A DNA stretch of 64,000 nucleotides from Arthrobacter saudimassiliensis (lineage in GTDB: Bacteria; Actinomycetota; Actinomycetes; Actinomycetales; Micrococcaceae). Below are positions 8,009 to 17,513 of this stretch, one piece after another. The stretch's first letter is position 1. The number at the start of each line of letters is the position of its first letter. The stretch is taken from positions 62,001 through 126,000 of the forward strand of contig LN483071.1 in the NCBI GenBank assembly GCA_900016675.1, in the 5' to 3' direction. Both the position numbers and the translations under genes were made by a program. A model generated the notes under the pieces. The model did no database searches. It was not told the origin of the DNA and saw nothing but the letters and a program-made list of their open reading frames with translations.

Positions 8009-9790
8009 CTACTTGCGTCCGATGAACCAGTCCTGCAGCTTTTTCAGCCGCTTGTTCAGCTGCTCCTCGTTGGCCTGCGCAACGGCGGGCCCGCCGCAGA
8101 TGCGCCGCAGCTCGGTGTGGATGACGCCGTGCGGCATGCCGGAGCGGGCGGACCAGGCGGCGACGTTCTTGTTCAGCTGCGCGCGCAGCTCCGTGAGCTG
8201 GCGGTGGTCGACCACCTGCGCGGCGGGCTCGGGCGCCGGGGCGGAGCGGCCCTTGCCGCGGCGCAGCTGTTCGTGCTGGCGCTGGCGCAGCAGCACGGCC
8301 ACCTGGTCGGCGTCCAGCAGGCCGGGAATGCCGAGGAAGTCGTCCTCCTCCTCGCTGCCCATCTCGCCGCCGGTGCCGAACTCGCTGCCGTCGAAGAGCA
8401 CCCGGTCGAAGGAGGCCTGGGACTCCAGGGCCTCGAACTTCTGCCGGGTCAGCTCGTCGGAGGCCTTCTCGGAGCGGTTCGCGGCCTCCATCAGCGCCTC
8501 TTCGGGGCTGAAGCCGTCCTCCTCCGCGCTTTCCGGCCGATCCAGGGCGTGGTCGCGTTCCTGTTCCATGGAGTTGGCCAGCGCCATCAGCACCGGCACG
8601 GACGGCAGGAACACCGACGCCGTCTCGCCGCGCTTGCGGGCCCGCACGAAACGGCCCACGGCCTGGGCAAAGAACAGCGGCGTCGAGGTGGAGGTGGCGT
8701 AGACGCCCACCGCCAGCCGCGGCACGTCCACGCCTTCGGACACCATGCGCACCGCCACCATCCAGCGGGTGGTGCCGGCGGAGAACTCCTCGATCTTCTC
8801 CGAGGCCTTCGCGTCGTCGGAGAGGATCACCGTGGGCGATTCCCCGGTGATCTTCTTCAGCTGGCCGGCGTAGGCGCGGGCGTCCTCATGGTCGGTGGCA
8901 ATCACCAGCGCCCCGGCGTCGGGCACCGTGCGGCGCACCTCGGTGAGCCGCCGGTCCGCGGCGGCGAGCACCGCGGGAATCCACTCACCCTGCGGGTTCA
9001 GCGCCGTCCGCCACGCGTGGGCGGTGATGTCCTTGGTCACCGCGGCCTCGCCGAGGGAGGCCGCCATCTCCTCGCCGGCGCTGGTGCGCCAGCGCATCTG
9101 GCCGGAGTAGGCCATGAAGATCACCGGGCGGACGACGTGGTCGCGCAGCGCGCTGCCGTAGCCGTAGGTGTAGTCGGCCTTGGAGCGGCGGATCCCGGCC
9201 CCGTCCTCCACGTAGTCCACGAACGGGATCGGCGCGGTGTCGGAACGGAAGGGGGTGCCGGTCAGGGCCAGCCGCTTTGTGGCCGGCTCGAAGGCCTCGC
9301 GGATGCCGTCGCCCCAGCTCAGCGCGTCGCCGCCGTGGTGGATCTCGTCCAGGATCACCAGGGTGCGCGCGGCTTCGGTCTTGGCGCGGTGCAGCATCGG
9401 CTTGGAGGCCACCTGCGCGTAGGTGACCGCCACGCCGATGAAGCCGGCGCCGTGCCGGCCGTCGGAGTTCTTGAAGTTCGGATCCAGGGCGAGGCCCACC
9501 CGGGCCGCGGCGTCGGCCCACTGGCGCTTGAGGTGGTCCGTGGGCGCGACGACGGTGATCCGGTTCACGATGCCGCGGTCCACGAGCTCCGTGGCCACGC
9601 GCAGCGCGAAGGTGGTCTTGCCGGCGCCGGGGGTGGCGACGGCGAGGAAGTCGCTGGCGTTCTTGGCGAAGTACTTTTCCAGGGCCTCCGCCTGCCACTG
9701 GCGGAGCTTGGGCGCGGTGCCCCAGGCGGCACGTTCGGGATAGGCGGGCGGCAGGGTCGGGCCGGAGCCGAAGAGGGTTTCAGAGCTCAC
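8009..9790 (-). CDS. DEAD/DEAH-box (SF2) helicase
   Basis: Superfamily 2 helicase of 593 residues of a type common in actinobacteria. Seen in order: LRQWQAEALEKYF (Q-like), Walker A in ATPGAGKTTFALRVA, VVAPTDHLKRQW (Ia), DEIH box in VILDEIHHGGDALSW, ALTGTPFRSD (III), and motif VI in FAQAVGRFVRARKRGE. The C-terminal third is charged with a coiled segment and ends in KLQDWFIGRK. I use the GTG at 9788-9790 (VSSETLF); the frame continues 28 codons upstream but into the hairpin region. Substrate (DNA or RNA) cannot be read; UvrB/ResIII-like folds suggest DNA. Convergent with pncA. Confidence 0.88.
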   Translation of the reverse strand: MSSETLFGSGPTLPPAYPERAAWGTAPKLRQWQAEALEKYFAKNASDFLAVATPGAGKTTFALRVATELVDRGIVNRITVVAPTDHLKRQWADAAARVGLALDPNFKNSDGRHGAGFIGVAVTYAQVASKPMLHRAKTEAARTLVILDEIHHGGDALSWGDGIREAFEPATKRLALTGTPFRSDTAPIPFVDYVEDGAGIRRSKADYTYGYGSALRDHVVRPVIFMAYSGQMRWRTSAGEEMAASLGEAAVTKDITAHAWRTALNPQGEWIPAVLAAADRRLTEVRRTVPDAGALVIATDHEDARAYAGQLKKITGESPTVILSDDAKASEKIEEFSAGTTRWMVAVRMVSEGVDVPRLAVGVYATSTSTPLFFAQAVGRFVRARKRGETASVFLPSVPVLMALANSMEQERDHALDRPESAEEDGFSPEEALMEAANRSEKASDELTRQKFEALESQASFDRVLFDGSEFGTGGEMGSEEEDDFLGIPGLLDADQVAVLLRQRQHEQLRRGKGRSAPAPEPAAQVVDHRQLTELRAQLNKNVAAWSARSGMPHGVIHTELRRICGGPAVAQANEEQLNKRLKKLQDWFIGRK

Positions 9791-9875
9791 TCGTCGGAGG
9801 GCACCTTTCAGGATTGCGGGGTGTTGCCGGTGCGCAGCCCCCGCGGACAGGGGAACGCGGGGCGCTGGACGCACT

Positions 9876-9915
9876 CAGGCCACGGCCCGGGCAGCTGTGC
9901 CGGGGCCGTGGCCTG
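9876..9915 (-). terminator. Strong hairpin between DUF3039 gene and helicase gene
   Basis: A perfect 13-base stem (CAGGCCACGGCCC against its complement) with a small inner stem GGCA/TGCC lies nine bases after the DUF3039 stop. It has no U-run on its 3' side when read on the minus strand, so it may work as a Rho-assisted terminator or an RNA-stability element. Confidence 0.5.
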
Positions 9916-9923
9916 GGGAAAAG

Positions 9924-10229
9924 TCAGCGCTTCTTGCCGGAGTCGTCGCCGCCGGGGCGCAGACCCTCGTAAATCTCCTTGCACTGCGGGCAGACCGGGA
10001 ACTTCTTCGGATCGCGGCCCGGAGTCCACACCTTGCCGCACAGGGCGATCACCGGTTCACCCGTGAGGGCGGACTCCATGATCTTTTCCTTGCGCACGTA
10101 GTGCGAAAAACGCTCGGCGTCGCCCGGCTCAACGAGCTCGCGCTGCTCCTGGCGTTCGATGACGGCGGTTCCGCCGCGGGGGTCGCTGTGCGCCGGATCG
10201 TTCTCGAAGGGATCTGGTGGCAGGCTCAT
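9924..10229 (-). CDS. DUF3039 domain-containing protein
   Basis: Small actinobacterial protein of 101 residues, function unknown. It ends in a zinc-ribbon-like part: one cysteine in PVIALCGKVWTPGRDP and a CxxC in FPVCPQCKEIYEGL. A basic region (FSHYVRKEKIMES) precedes it. The start ATG at 10227-10229 has TAAGAT seven bases before it, which overlaps the alternative ATG three codons upstream (10236-10238) and argues against that longer form. Followed by a strong hairpin and then the helicase gene in the same direction. Its role is unknown; a DNA- or RNA-associated zinc protein is plausible only from the cysteines. Confidence 0.82.
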   Translation of the reverse strand: MSLPPDPFENDPAHSDPRGGTAVIERQEQRELVEPGDAERFSHYVRKEKIMESALTGEPVIALCGKVWTPGRDPKKFPVCPQCKEIYEGLRPGGDDSGKKR

Positions 10230-10236
10230 GGGAACC

Positions 10237-10242
10237 ATCTTA
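10237..10242 (-). promoter_or_regulatory. -10 box of leaderless DUF3039 promoter
   Basis: Minus-strand TAAGAT with seven bases to the ATG at 10227-10229. The geometry matches the other leaderless starts in the window and decides the start choice for this gene. Confidence 0.6.
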
Positions 10243-10301
10243 GTACCCGCGGCCGACGGCGGCGCCCAGGTGCCCGGCGCGCGCCGCCGTCCGCGGCCTG
10301 C

Positions 10302-11851
10302 TCACTTGTGGACGGCGACCTGGGCCAGCAGCTCGGGTCCGCGGCGGTCCACCCAGGTGCCGCCGATCCGGATGCCCATGACCATCACGGCGATTCCCCA
10401 CCCGACGCCCAGCGCGAGGGCCGTCCAGCTCCAGACCTGGCTGCCGGTGACCAAGGCGGCCACGGCAGGGACCAGTGCAGGCAGGCACAGGATGATCAGG
10501 GCCGCCATGGAGCCGGTGTTGACCAGCAGCGACCGCCCGGCCGAGCCCGGCGGCGTCTTGAACGGGCTTTCGCCCGGCAGCGGCACGTTGTAGGTGAAGC
10601 GGGCCGACACCACGCTGGAGAGGCCGAAACCACACAGCAGCAGGGCCATGGAGATCCCCAGCACGGCCGGTGAGGGCGCTCCCCCGACGACCAGGGGCGG
10701 CAGCACCGCGGCGACCACGGTCAGCGGCACCGAGAACGTGGCGGCGGCCAGCACCCGGCCGGCCCGGTCATCCCGGCCCCGGACCCCGGCCGCCAGGTGC
10801 AGGGCAAAGGCGGTGTTGTCGAAGGCGACGTCGGCGGCGAGGGAAATGCCCAGCAGGAAACCCACCAGCGGGCCGAGGACCAGCAGCATGCCAGGTCCGC
10901 TGTTGCCGCCGGCGGCCACCAGCACGACGGCGAGCAGTGGCACCATGAGCAGCGAGGCGCCGTAGCGGGGGTCGCGGAACCAGTAGGTCAGCGCCCGGGC
11001 GGCCACGGCACCGGCGGGGGTGGCGGGGAAGCGGTCGAAGAACCCCAGCCGGCCGGCGGTCCGCTTGGCGGAGGCCTGGTGTCCGGGAGTCACCAGGGCC
11101 CGGCTGAGCAGGAGCTTCCAGGCCTGGAGCGCCGCCGCCAGGAAGGCCAGGGCCAGAAGGCCCCGGAGGGCGGCGGTCCCGGGGCTGCCCAGTGCGAGGT
11201 CCGCGGGAACGGCCCAGGCCGCCCCCAGCGGCGTCCAGGCCAGATAGCCGGCCAGGCGCTCCAGGAACGGGCCCCAGCCCTCCAGCTCCTCCGGGATCAG
11301 GGCCACGGCGGGGCCGATCAGCATCAGCGGCACGATGGCGACCAACGCGGTGATGTCGCGGTAGCGGCGGTTGCCGGTCAGCGACGTCGCCGCCGTCACC
11401 ACCACCCGCGACAGCGCCACGCAGGTCAGCACCGCCACCAGCGCGAACACGACGCCGGCGGCGGCCGCCGCCGGTTCCTGCCACCAGGACAGGCCCCAGC
11501 CGAGGGCGGCCAGGAGCGTCAGCAGGCCGGGAAGCCCGATCAGGCCGCCGATGGCCAGGCCGGCCAGGAGCTGGCGCAGGGGGACGGCGTAGGTCGTGAA
11601 GCGCGCCGGGTCCAGGGTCATGTCCGCGCCGGCGAGGAACACCGGCAGCAGCGCCCAGCCGGCCACGGCCAGGCTGCCGGCGATCACGCCCGTCACGGCG
11701 GAGAGCGCCGGCTCGGCCGAGGTGAGCACGAAGACGCCGACAATCAACAGCCCCAGCATGCCCAGGCCGTAGAGCCCGCCCAGGATCAGGCCGACCAGCT
11801 GCCACGGGCTGCGCCGCAGGGAGTTGCGCAGCAGCAGCAGCTTCAGCCGGA

Positions 11852-11867
<16 letters not shown>
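10302..11867 (-). CDS. ABC-2 type transporter permease
   Basis: Membrane protein of 521 residues with about twelve hydrophobic segments, read directly from the sequence (for example GLILGGLYGLGMLGLLIVGV near the N-terminus and LLMVPLLAVVLVAAG in the middle). It overlaps the end of the ABC ATPase gene by 16 bases, so the two form an exporter. The start MVAHLIRLKLLLLRNSL at 11865-11867 gives a positively charged N-terminus before the first helix; the frame extends further upstream inside the ATPase, but only as shadow. Substrate unknown. Members of such pairs export drugs, lipids or peptides, but nothing here identifies the cargo. Confidence 0.85.
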
Positions 11868-12649
<782 letters not shown>

Positions 12650-12656
12650 GACTCCC

Positions 12657-12662
12657 ACGCTA
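12657..12662 (-). promoter_or_regulatory. -10 box of leaderless promoter for the ABC exporter operon
   Basis: Minus-strand TAGCGT, seven bases, then the ATPase ATG. The intervening GGGAG is too close to the ATG to act as a normal ribosome site, consistent with a leaderless start. Confidence 0.5.
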
Positions 12663-12841
12663 GCAATCCGGGGGCCTGCTGCCATCCGTCGCAGGGACCA
12701 GACCCGGGGCCGGCGGGGCGGCCGGCGCGGGCCGCGCCTGCTGCGGCGCCCGCTTCTGCCCCCGGCGGAGTAGTCCGCAGGGGGCATCCGGGCCGCCCCC
12801 TCCCCTGGAAGAGTGCGGGCTCCGCAGAAGAGGGCGGGCTC

Positions 12842-13807
12842 CTAGAAGAGGGCGCGGGCGAGGGCCGAACGGGCCTTCGTGACCCTCGGGTCCGCCGTGC
12901 CGACGACCTCGAACAGGTCCAGCAGGCGCAGGCGGGTCCGCTCCCGGTCCTCACCGGCGGTGCGGGCGACCAGCCGGACCAGCCGGTTGAAGGCGTCGTC
13001 GACATGGCCGCCGGAGACATCCAGGTCCGCGACCGCCAGCTGGGCGTCGACGTCGTCGGGGTTCTGCGCCGCGTTGTCGCGCAGCTGCTGCGCGTCGACT
13101 CCCTGCAGCCGGCCCATCAGCTCCACCTGCGCCAGTCCGGCCCGGGCCTCGGCGTCGGCCGGCTGTTCGGCCAGGGCCTTCCGGTAGGCCTCCGCCGCAC
13201 CCTGGTAGTTGCCGGCCACGATGGCGTCGTAGGCCTCCTGGTGCAGGGGCGGCAGGGGCGGCTCCTCCGCCTCGTCCGCGGCGCCCGTTCCGGCGTCGGC
13301 GCCGAGGGAGCCGGTCACGCCGTTGGCCTCCGCCACCCGCAGCAGCTCATCGATGACGCCGCGGATCTGGTCCTCGGGCACCGGGCCTTCAAAGAGCGGC
13401 ACCGGCTGGCCCTTGAGGACGGCCGCGACGGTCGGCACCGCCACCGCCTGGAAGGCCTGCGCGATCTGCGGATACGCGTTGACGTCCACCCGGGCCAGCA
13501 GGACCCGGCCGCCGAGGGAGGCGGTGATCCCGGCCAGCGCCTGGCTGACCTGGCGCGACGCTTCAAGGTCGGCCGAGTAGAGGTCGATCAGCACCGGCAC
13601 CTGGGACGAGACCTGGATGACCTGCGGGAAGGTCTGCTCGTTCACCTCCGCGGTCCAGGCGGACGCGCCGGCGCCGGCCTCGGCGGAGCCGCCGGGTGAC
13701 GGCGCCGGGGCGGAGGCGCGGGCCTTGAGGGCGGAGAGGTCCACCGCCCCCCTGAGGTTCATGGACGCGGAAGGCCCCGGTGCGGGACGGCCGTTCGGAA
13801 TGCTCAT
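12842..13807 (-). CDS. YbbN/CnoX-like thioredoxin-fold protein with TPR repeats
   Basis: Cytoplasmic protein of 321 residues. An Ala/Pro-rich linker (about 1-50) leads into a thioredoxin fold (QTFPQVIQVSSQVPVLIDLY to about residue 160) in which the CxxC active site is absent: the corresponding segment reads LYSADLEASRQV. The C-terminal half holds tetratricopeptide-like helices (AYRKALAEQPADAEARAGLA). This matches the co-chaperone YbbN architecture; homologs deliver clients to GroEL or protect from oxidation, but without cysteines a redox role is unlikely. The start is supported by TAGGGT six bases upstream. A thioredoxin-like gene is also in this neighbourhood in mycobacteria. Confidence 0.85.
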   Translation of the reverse strand: MSIPNGRPAPGPSASMNLRGAVDLSALKARASAPAPSPGGSAEAGAGASAWTAEVNEQTFPQVIQVSSQVPVLIDLYSADLEASRQVSQALAGITASLGGRVLLARVDVNAYPQIAQAFQAVAVPTVAAVLKGQPVPLFEGPVPEDQIRGVIDELLRVAEANGVTGSLGADAGTGAADEAEEPPLPPLHQEAYDAIVAGNYQGAAEAYRKALAEQPADAEARAGLAQVELMGRLQGVDAQQLRDNAAQNPDDVDAQLAVADLDVSGGHVDDAFNRLVRLVARTAGEDRERTRLRLLDLFEVVGTADPRVTKARSALARALF

Positions 13808-13813
13808 TGCTTC

Positions 13814-13819
13814 ACCCTA
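13814..13819 (-). promoter_or_regulatory. -10 box of leaderless ybbN-like promoter
   Basis: Minus-strand TAGGGT followed by six bases (GAAGCA) and the ATG. It lies downstream of a strong terminator, so this gene is its own transcription unit. Confidence 0.6.
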
Positions 13820-13870
13820 ATACGTCTTCTCGGGTCGGTCAGGAGGCCGCTGCAGGCACCCGCCGGGTAC

Positions 13871-13908
13871 CGGCAGCGAAAACCGGCCCGGACAGCTGTC
13901 CGGGCCGG
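13871..13908 (-). terminator. Rho-independent terminator after the 550-residue envelope protein
   Basis: A perfect 26-base inverted repeat (13883-13908; arms CCGGCCCGGACAG and its complement) is followed on the minus strand by TTTTCG. It begins 17 bases after the stop codon of the upstream gene and is one of the few hairpins here with a real U-run. Confidence 0.8.
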
Positions 13909-13925
13909 CATCGGTCTGCGGCCGG

Positions 13926-15578
13926 CTACTTCAGGACCGCGTTCAGCAGCTGCTGGGCGGCGCCGATCACCTGGGCCTGCTCGCCGCTGTCGGCCGGCGG
14001 CAGGTAGAGCAGCACGGCTTCGCCGTACCGGACGTCGATGCCCGTGTCGGTCACGGCTTCTCCGGTGAGGGTCTCGTAGACCGTGTCCCTGAGGTTGATC
14101 GAGTCGCCGGCCTCCCGCGGGGAGCTGCTGTAGTTGTGCAGCATGTAGCCGGTGACCACCGCGCCGCCGTCGGCCGTGCGCAGGGCCTGGGTCTGGTTCT
14201 GCTCGGCGGTGTGCTGGAAGCTGATGGTGGCGAACTCGTTCTCCGGGTTGGCCGTGACCTCGGACTGGAAGCGCGTGACCGCCTCGGCGAAGGTGTTCTC
14301 CGCGAAGGTGTCCGCGTTGGCTCCCTCGGGGTTCGTCAGGGCGTCGGCGACCGCGTCCATGGCTGCCGACGGTGAGAGTCCCAGGCCCTCGGCGGAGTCC
14401 GCGGCGACGGCGTCGACGCCGGAGCCGGCAGCCGGGACGGGCGGGAACGTGGTGCCGGGCAGCATGCCCACGGCGCTGGTCAGGCGGTAGTTCTGGCGGG
14501 CCGAGTCCTGCACCAGCATCAGCACCTGCGGCACCTGCTGGCCTTCGGCCTGGGTCACGGCCAGCAGCCGGCGGGGCCACTCTCCGGCGTCGGTGGACTC
14601 GACGAGCCGGGCCCGGACCGGTTCGGCCGCGACGGGCAGCTGGGCGGGCAGGTCGGGTGCCTTGGCGCGCACCTCGTAGCTGGCGGTGCGCATGGCCAGG
14701 GCGGCGCCGGCGACCCGGGCCTCGAGGGCTGCGGGGTCGGAGGCCGCGTCGGCCGCCTCCACGGTGGCCGAGACGTCCTCGAGGATCCGCTGCAGCTGCG
14801 AGTCCAGGACCACGGGGGCCGCGGCCGGCTGCTCGTCCCCGGCGGCGGAAGCTCCCGCTGCAGGGACCGCGGCGAGGGCCAGTGCGGCGAGGGCCGCTGC
14901 GGGGCGCACGGCACGGCGCTGCGCCGTTCCGGCCTCCTGCTTCTCCCTCGGCGGCCGGCTGCCGGCAGGCGCGTCCGCCGCGCGGCGTCCGCCGCTTCCG
15001 CGGCCGGGCAGGAAGCCCAGGGCCGCGCCCAGGACGGCCACCAGCGCGCCGAGCACGATCAGCGGCAGCGCCAGCGGGTTGGTGGAGTCGTTGTCCCAGC
15101 TGACCTCGACGGCCGTGGGGGCCTGGCCCGATTCGGAGGCCAGCAGGACCTTCCAGCTGCCCTCGGCTGGCGGCTCGTAGGCGTACTCAACGGTGCCCTC
15201 GCCGGTCTCCTCTACGACCCAGAGGTCGGAGCCCGCGGGGAAAGGCACCTCGGACTCGCCCTCGGTCCGCTCGCCGGCCAGCGCTTCGCCGTCGCCGCTG
15301 AGCCTGGTCACCGCGGCGTCGGCCACCCAGGCGTCGACGTCGTCGTCCCGGCCGACGGCGAGCAGCAGGTTCCCCTCGCCGGTCGCCTTGATCCGCACCG
15401 GGCCCGAGCGGTCCTGCAGGACCTCCGGCTCCAGGACCGTCAGCGCGGAGGCAGGCGTGTCCTCCGCCGAGCGGGCGGTTGCCGTTTCCGGCGGCGCCCA
15501 GACGGTACGCAGGCCGATGCCGATGAGCATCAGCACGACGCCGAGCACTATGAGCGGAACTGCTGTCTTGTTTCGCAC
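13926..15578 (-). CDS. Putative membrane-anchored envelope protein, unknown function
   Basis: 550 residues, not a family I can name. Residues 7-23 form a first membrane segment (VPLIVLGVVLMLIGIGL); an Asp/Glu-rich extracytoplasmic-looking domain follows to about 168; a second membrane segment covers 169-190; then a basic, Pro-rich linker. At 221-246 there is an RR plus Ala/Leu run ending in GASAAG that looks exactly like an internal signal peptide, followed by a polar domain of about 300 residues with no cysteine-rich or catalytic motif. The layout suggests two secreted proteins fused, or a three-pass membrane protein. The GTG start overlaps a weak AGGTAAG site. It has its own terminator and is divergent from the AI-2E gene. 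Confidence 0.75.
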   Translation of the reverse strand: MRNKTAVPLIVLGVVLMLIGIGLRTVWAPPETATARSAEDTPASALTVLEPEVLQDRSGPVRIKATGEGNLLLAVGRDDDVDAWVADAAVTRLSGDGEALAGERTEGESEVPFPAGSDLWVVEETGEGTVEYAYEPPAEGSWKVLLASESGQAPTAVEVSWDNDSTNPLALPLIVLGALVAVLGAALGFLPGRGSGGRRAADAPAGSRPPREKQEAGTAQRRAVRPAAALAALALAAVPAAGASAAGDEQPAAAPVVLDSQLQRILEDVSATVEAADAASDPAALEARVAGAALAMRTASYEVRAKAPDLPAQLPVAAEPVRARLVESTDAGEWPRRLLAVTQAEGQQVPQVLMLVQDSARQNYRLTSAVGMLPGTTFPPVPAAGSGVDAVAADSAEGLGLSPSAAMDAVADALTNPEGANADTFAENTFAEAVTRFQSEVTANPENEFATISFQHTAEQNQTQALRTADGGAVVTGYMLHNYSSSPREAGDSINLRDTVYETLTGEAVTDTGIDVRYGEAVLLYLPPADSGEQAQVIGAAQQLLNAVLK

Positions 15579-15792
15579 AACTTACCTATCGTCGTCACGG
15601 GTCTGCCGGAGCCGGTGGGCCCGGCGGCACGGAGCAGCGGCACGCCGGGCGCGGCGGGCCGTTTACAGCCCAATGGTAACGAATCGGCATAGACGCTCCT
15701 ATTTGGGCTTGTCCGGACCGCCCCGCCGTCGGGGACGGTCCTGATAACCTTCGCTTCATATCCACAGGCACCAGCAAGGGGAATCCGTACAG

Positions 15793-17106
15793 ATGAGCGA
15801 GGACAGCGGGCCGGCCCCGTCCGGCGGAACCGGCGGGACGGGCGGAGCCGACGGGACCCGTTCCGACGGCGCTCCGCAGCAGCCCTCCGCATCCGGGCAC
15901 GAGCTGCGCGGCAGGCTGGTCTCCGCGGCGGCACGCCTGTCCCGGGCCAGGGTGCCCGGTGCCCGCCCGCGCCGCCGCTTCGAGTTTCCTCCCGAGACGG
16001 GCTCCAGCGCGCCGCAGGCGCCCGAGGAGGCCGCCGGAGCCGTGGCGGTCCACCCGGCACCGGCACGGGACGTGAGCACCAATCCCGTGCGGTTCGGTTT
16101 CCTGTTCACCGTCGGTGTCGGTTTTGCCCTGCTGCTGTACTTCATGGTCACCAACGTCGGCGAGCTGCTGGTCTGGATCGGGGCGGCGCTGTTCATCGCC
16201 CTGGGCCTGGATCCGGTGGTGCGCTGGCTGGCCGCCCGCGGCCTGCCGCGCCCGGCCGGCATCACCCTGACCGTCCTGGCCCTGGCCGGCATCATCGCCG
16301 GCTTCTTCGCGACCCTGATTCCGACCATCGTGAACCAGACCAGCGAGATCGCGGCCAACGCGCCCGGGTACGTCAATGCCTTCCTCGACTCGGACTTCTT
16401 CCGCACGGTCGAGGACCAGTTCCACGTCCGGGAACGGCTGGGCGAGGAGATCAACCGTTTCTTCTCCAACAGCGAGGCCCTGGGCGGGGTGTTCGGCGGG
16501 GTCCTCAGCGTGGGATCGGTGATCGCCAACGGGCTCTTCGGCACGCTGATCATCCTGGTCCTGACCCTGTACTTCCTCGCGTCCCTGCCGTCGATGAAGG
16601 CCTGGGCCTACCGCCTGGCCCCGCGCAGCCGCCGACGCCGGGTCGAGCAGCTGTCGGAGGAGATCACCTCCTCCGTGGGCAACTACGTGATCGGCCAGGG
16701 CGTGGTCGCCGTGCTGGACGCGACCTATGCCTTCATCGTGATGACCATCACCGGGGTGCCCTTCTCCGTGCTGCTGGCCTTCGTGGTCGCGCTGCTGGCC
16801 TTCATCCCGCTGGTGGGCCCGCCGATCGCGCTGATCCTGGTGTCGCTGGTGGCGCTGACGGCCAGCTGGCAGACGGCCGTCGTCTTCGCCATCCTCTACA
16901 TGGCCTATCTGCAGTTCGAGGCCTACTTCGTGTCCCCGCGGATCATGAGCCGGGCCGTCGCCGTGCCGGGAGCCGTGGCCGTGATCGCCGTCATCGCCGG
17001 CGGCTCGCTGCTGGGCGTCCTCGGCGCGCTGATCGCCATCCCGACCGCCGCGGCGGTCATGCTGCTGCTCAAGGAAGTGCTGATCAGCCGGCAGGACCAA
17101 CGCTAG
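15793..17106 (+). CDS. AI-2E family transporter (PerM-like)
   Basis: Polytopic membrane protein of 437 residues with a polar Gly/Pro-rich N-terminal tail of about 95 residues. The AI-2E/PerM core shows paired helices at the start (FLFTVGVGFALLLYFMV, then GAALFIALGLDPVVRWLA), a large soluble loop with NQTSEIAANAPGYVNAFLD, and conserved late segments VIGQGVVAVLDA, LLAFIPLVGPPIALIL and a final GGSLLGVLGALIAIPTAAAV. Members transport or exchange small molecules, some Na+/H+; the signal-molecule role in the name is not generally demonstrated. AAGGGGAAT lies about eight bases before the ATG, so this gene uses a normal ribosome site. Convergent with the next gene with a 13-base gap. Confidence 0.88.
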   Translation: MSEDSGPAPSGGTGGTGGADGTRSDGAPQQPSASGHELRGRLVSAAARLSRARVPGARPRRRFEFPPETGSSAPQAPEEAAGAVAVHPAPARDVSTNPVRFGFLFTVGVGFALLLYFMVTNVGELLVWIGAALFIALGLDPVVRWLAARGLPRPAGITLTVLALAGIIAGFFATLIPTIVNQTSEIAANAPGYVNAFLDSDFFRTVEDQFHVRERLGEEINRFFSNSEALGGVFGGVLSVGSVIANGLFGTLIILVLTLYFLASLPSMKAWAYRLAPRSRRRRVEQLSEEITSSVGNYVIGQGVVAVLDATYAFIVMTITGVPFSVLLAFVVALLAFIPLVGPPIALILVSLVALTASWQTAVVFAILYMAYLQFEAYFVSPRIMSRAVAVPGAVAVIAVIAGGSLLGVLGALIAIPTAAAVMLLLKEVLISRQDQR

Positions 17107-17119
17107 GGGCGGACAGCGC

Positions 17120-17482
17120 TCAGCGGAGCAGCCGGCCGCCGGGGCGGGAACGCCAGCAGCGCTCGTGCCAGTGCCGGCGGTCCTCCACGGCCGTCTGCCG
17201 GCCGAGCAGCGAGTCCTCCTGCCACGCCACCAGATGCGCGATGCCCGGCGGGATGACCTGCCCGCAGCCCGGGCAGCGGTACTCCTTGGCCGCATTCGAG
17301 GCGGTGATGCGCCGCACCGACCACTCGCCGTCGACGGCCGATTCATGGTGGGGAATGCCCGCACGGGTCCGCTCGAGGTCGAACTCGGGGGCGGGCCGCG
17401 CCCATTTGCTCCGGGCCGTCCGCCCGGCGGCTGCTGCGCCGGGGGTGCGGCGGGGGCGGTTGGAGCGGGGCATGATCATCAT
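17120..17482 (-). CDS. Small zinc-ribbon-like protein next to nucS (unknown function)
   Basis: A 120-residue basic protein. The N-terminus is Arg/Ala-rich; the middle contains a CxxC knuckle (YRCPGCGQVIPPG) followed by an HLV and a C-terminal HWHERCW, so Cys and His residues could hold one zinc. Similar small proteins sit divergently beside nucS in other actinobacteria and are sometimes labelled ATP/GTP-binding, without a P-loop that I can see here. Starts at 17482, 17479 or 17473 are all ATG; the last would place CACAAT seven bases upstream. The shared promoter region with nucS is only about 30 bases. Confidence 0.75.
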   Translation of the reverse strand: MMIMPRSNRPRRTPGAAAAGRTARSKWARPAPEFDLERTRAGIPHHESAVDGEWSVRRITASNAAKEYRCPGCGQVIPPGIAHLVAWQEDSLLGRQTAVEDRRHWHERCWRSRPGGRLLR

Positions 17483-17501
17483 TGTGCCCGAGCCCAGCAG
17501 G

Positions 17502-17507
17502 TAAAGT
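17502..17507 (+). promoter_or_regulatory. -10 box of leaderless nucS promoter
   Basis: TAAAGT, six bases (GCAACT), then the nucS GTG. No ribosome site precedes the GTG. Confidence 0.65.
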
Positions 17508-17513
17508 GCAACT

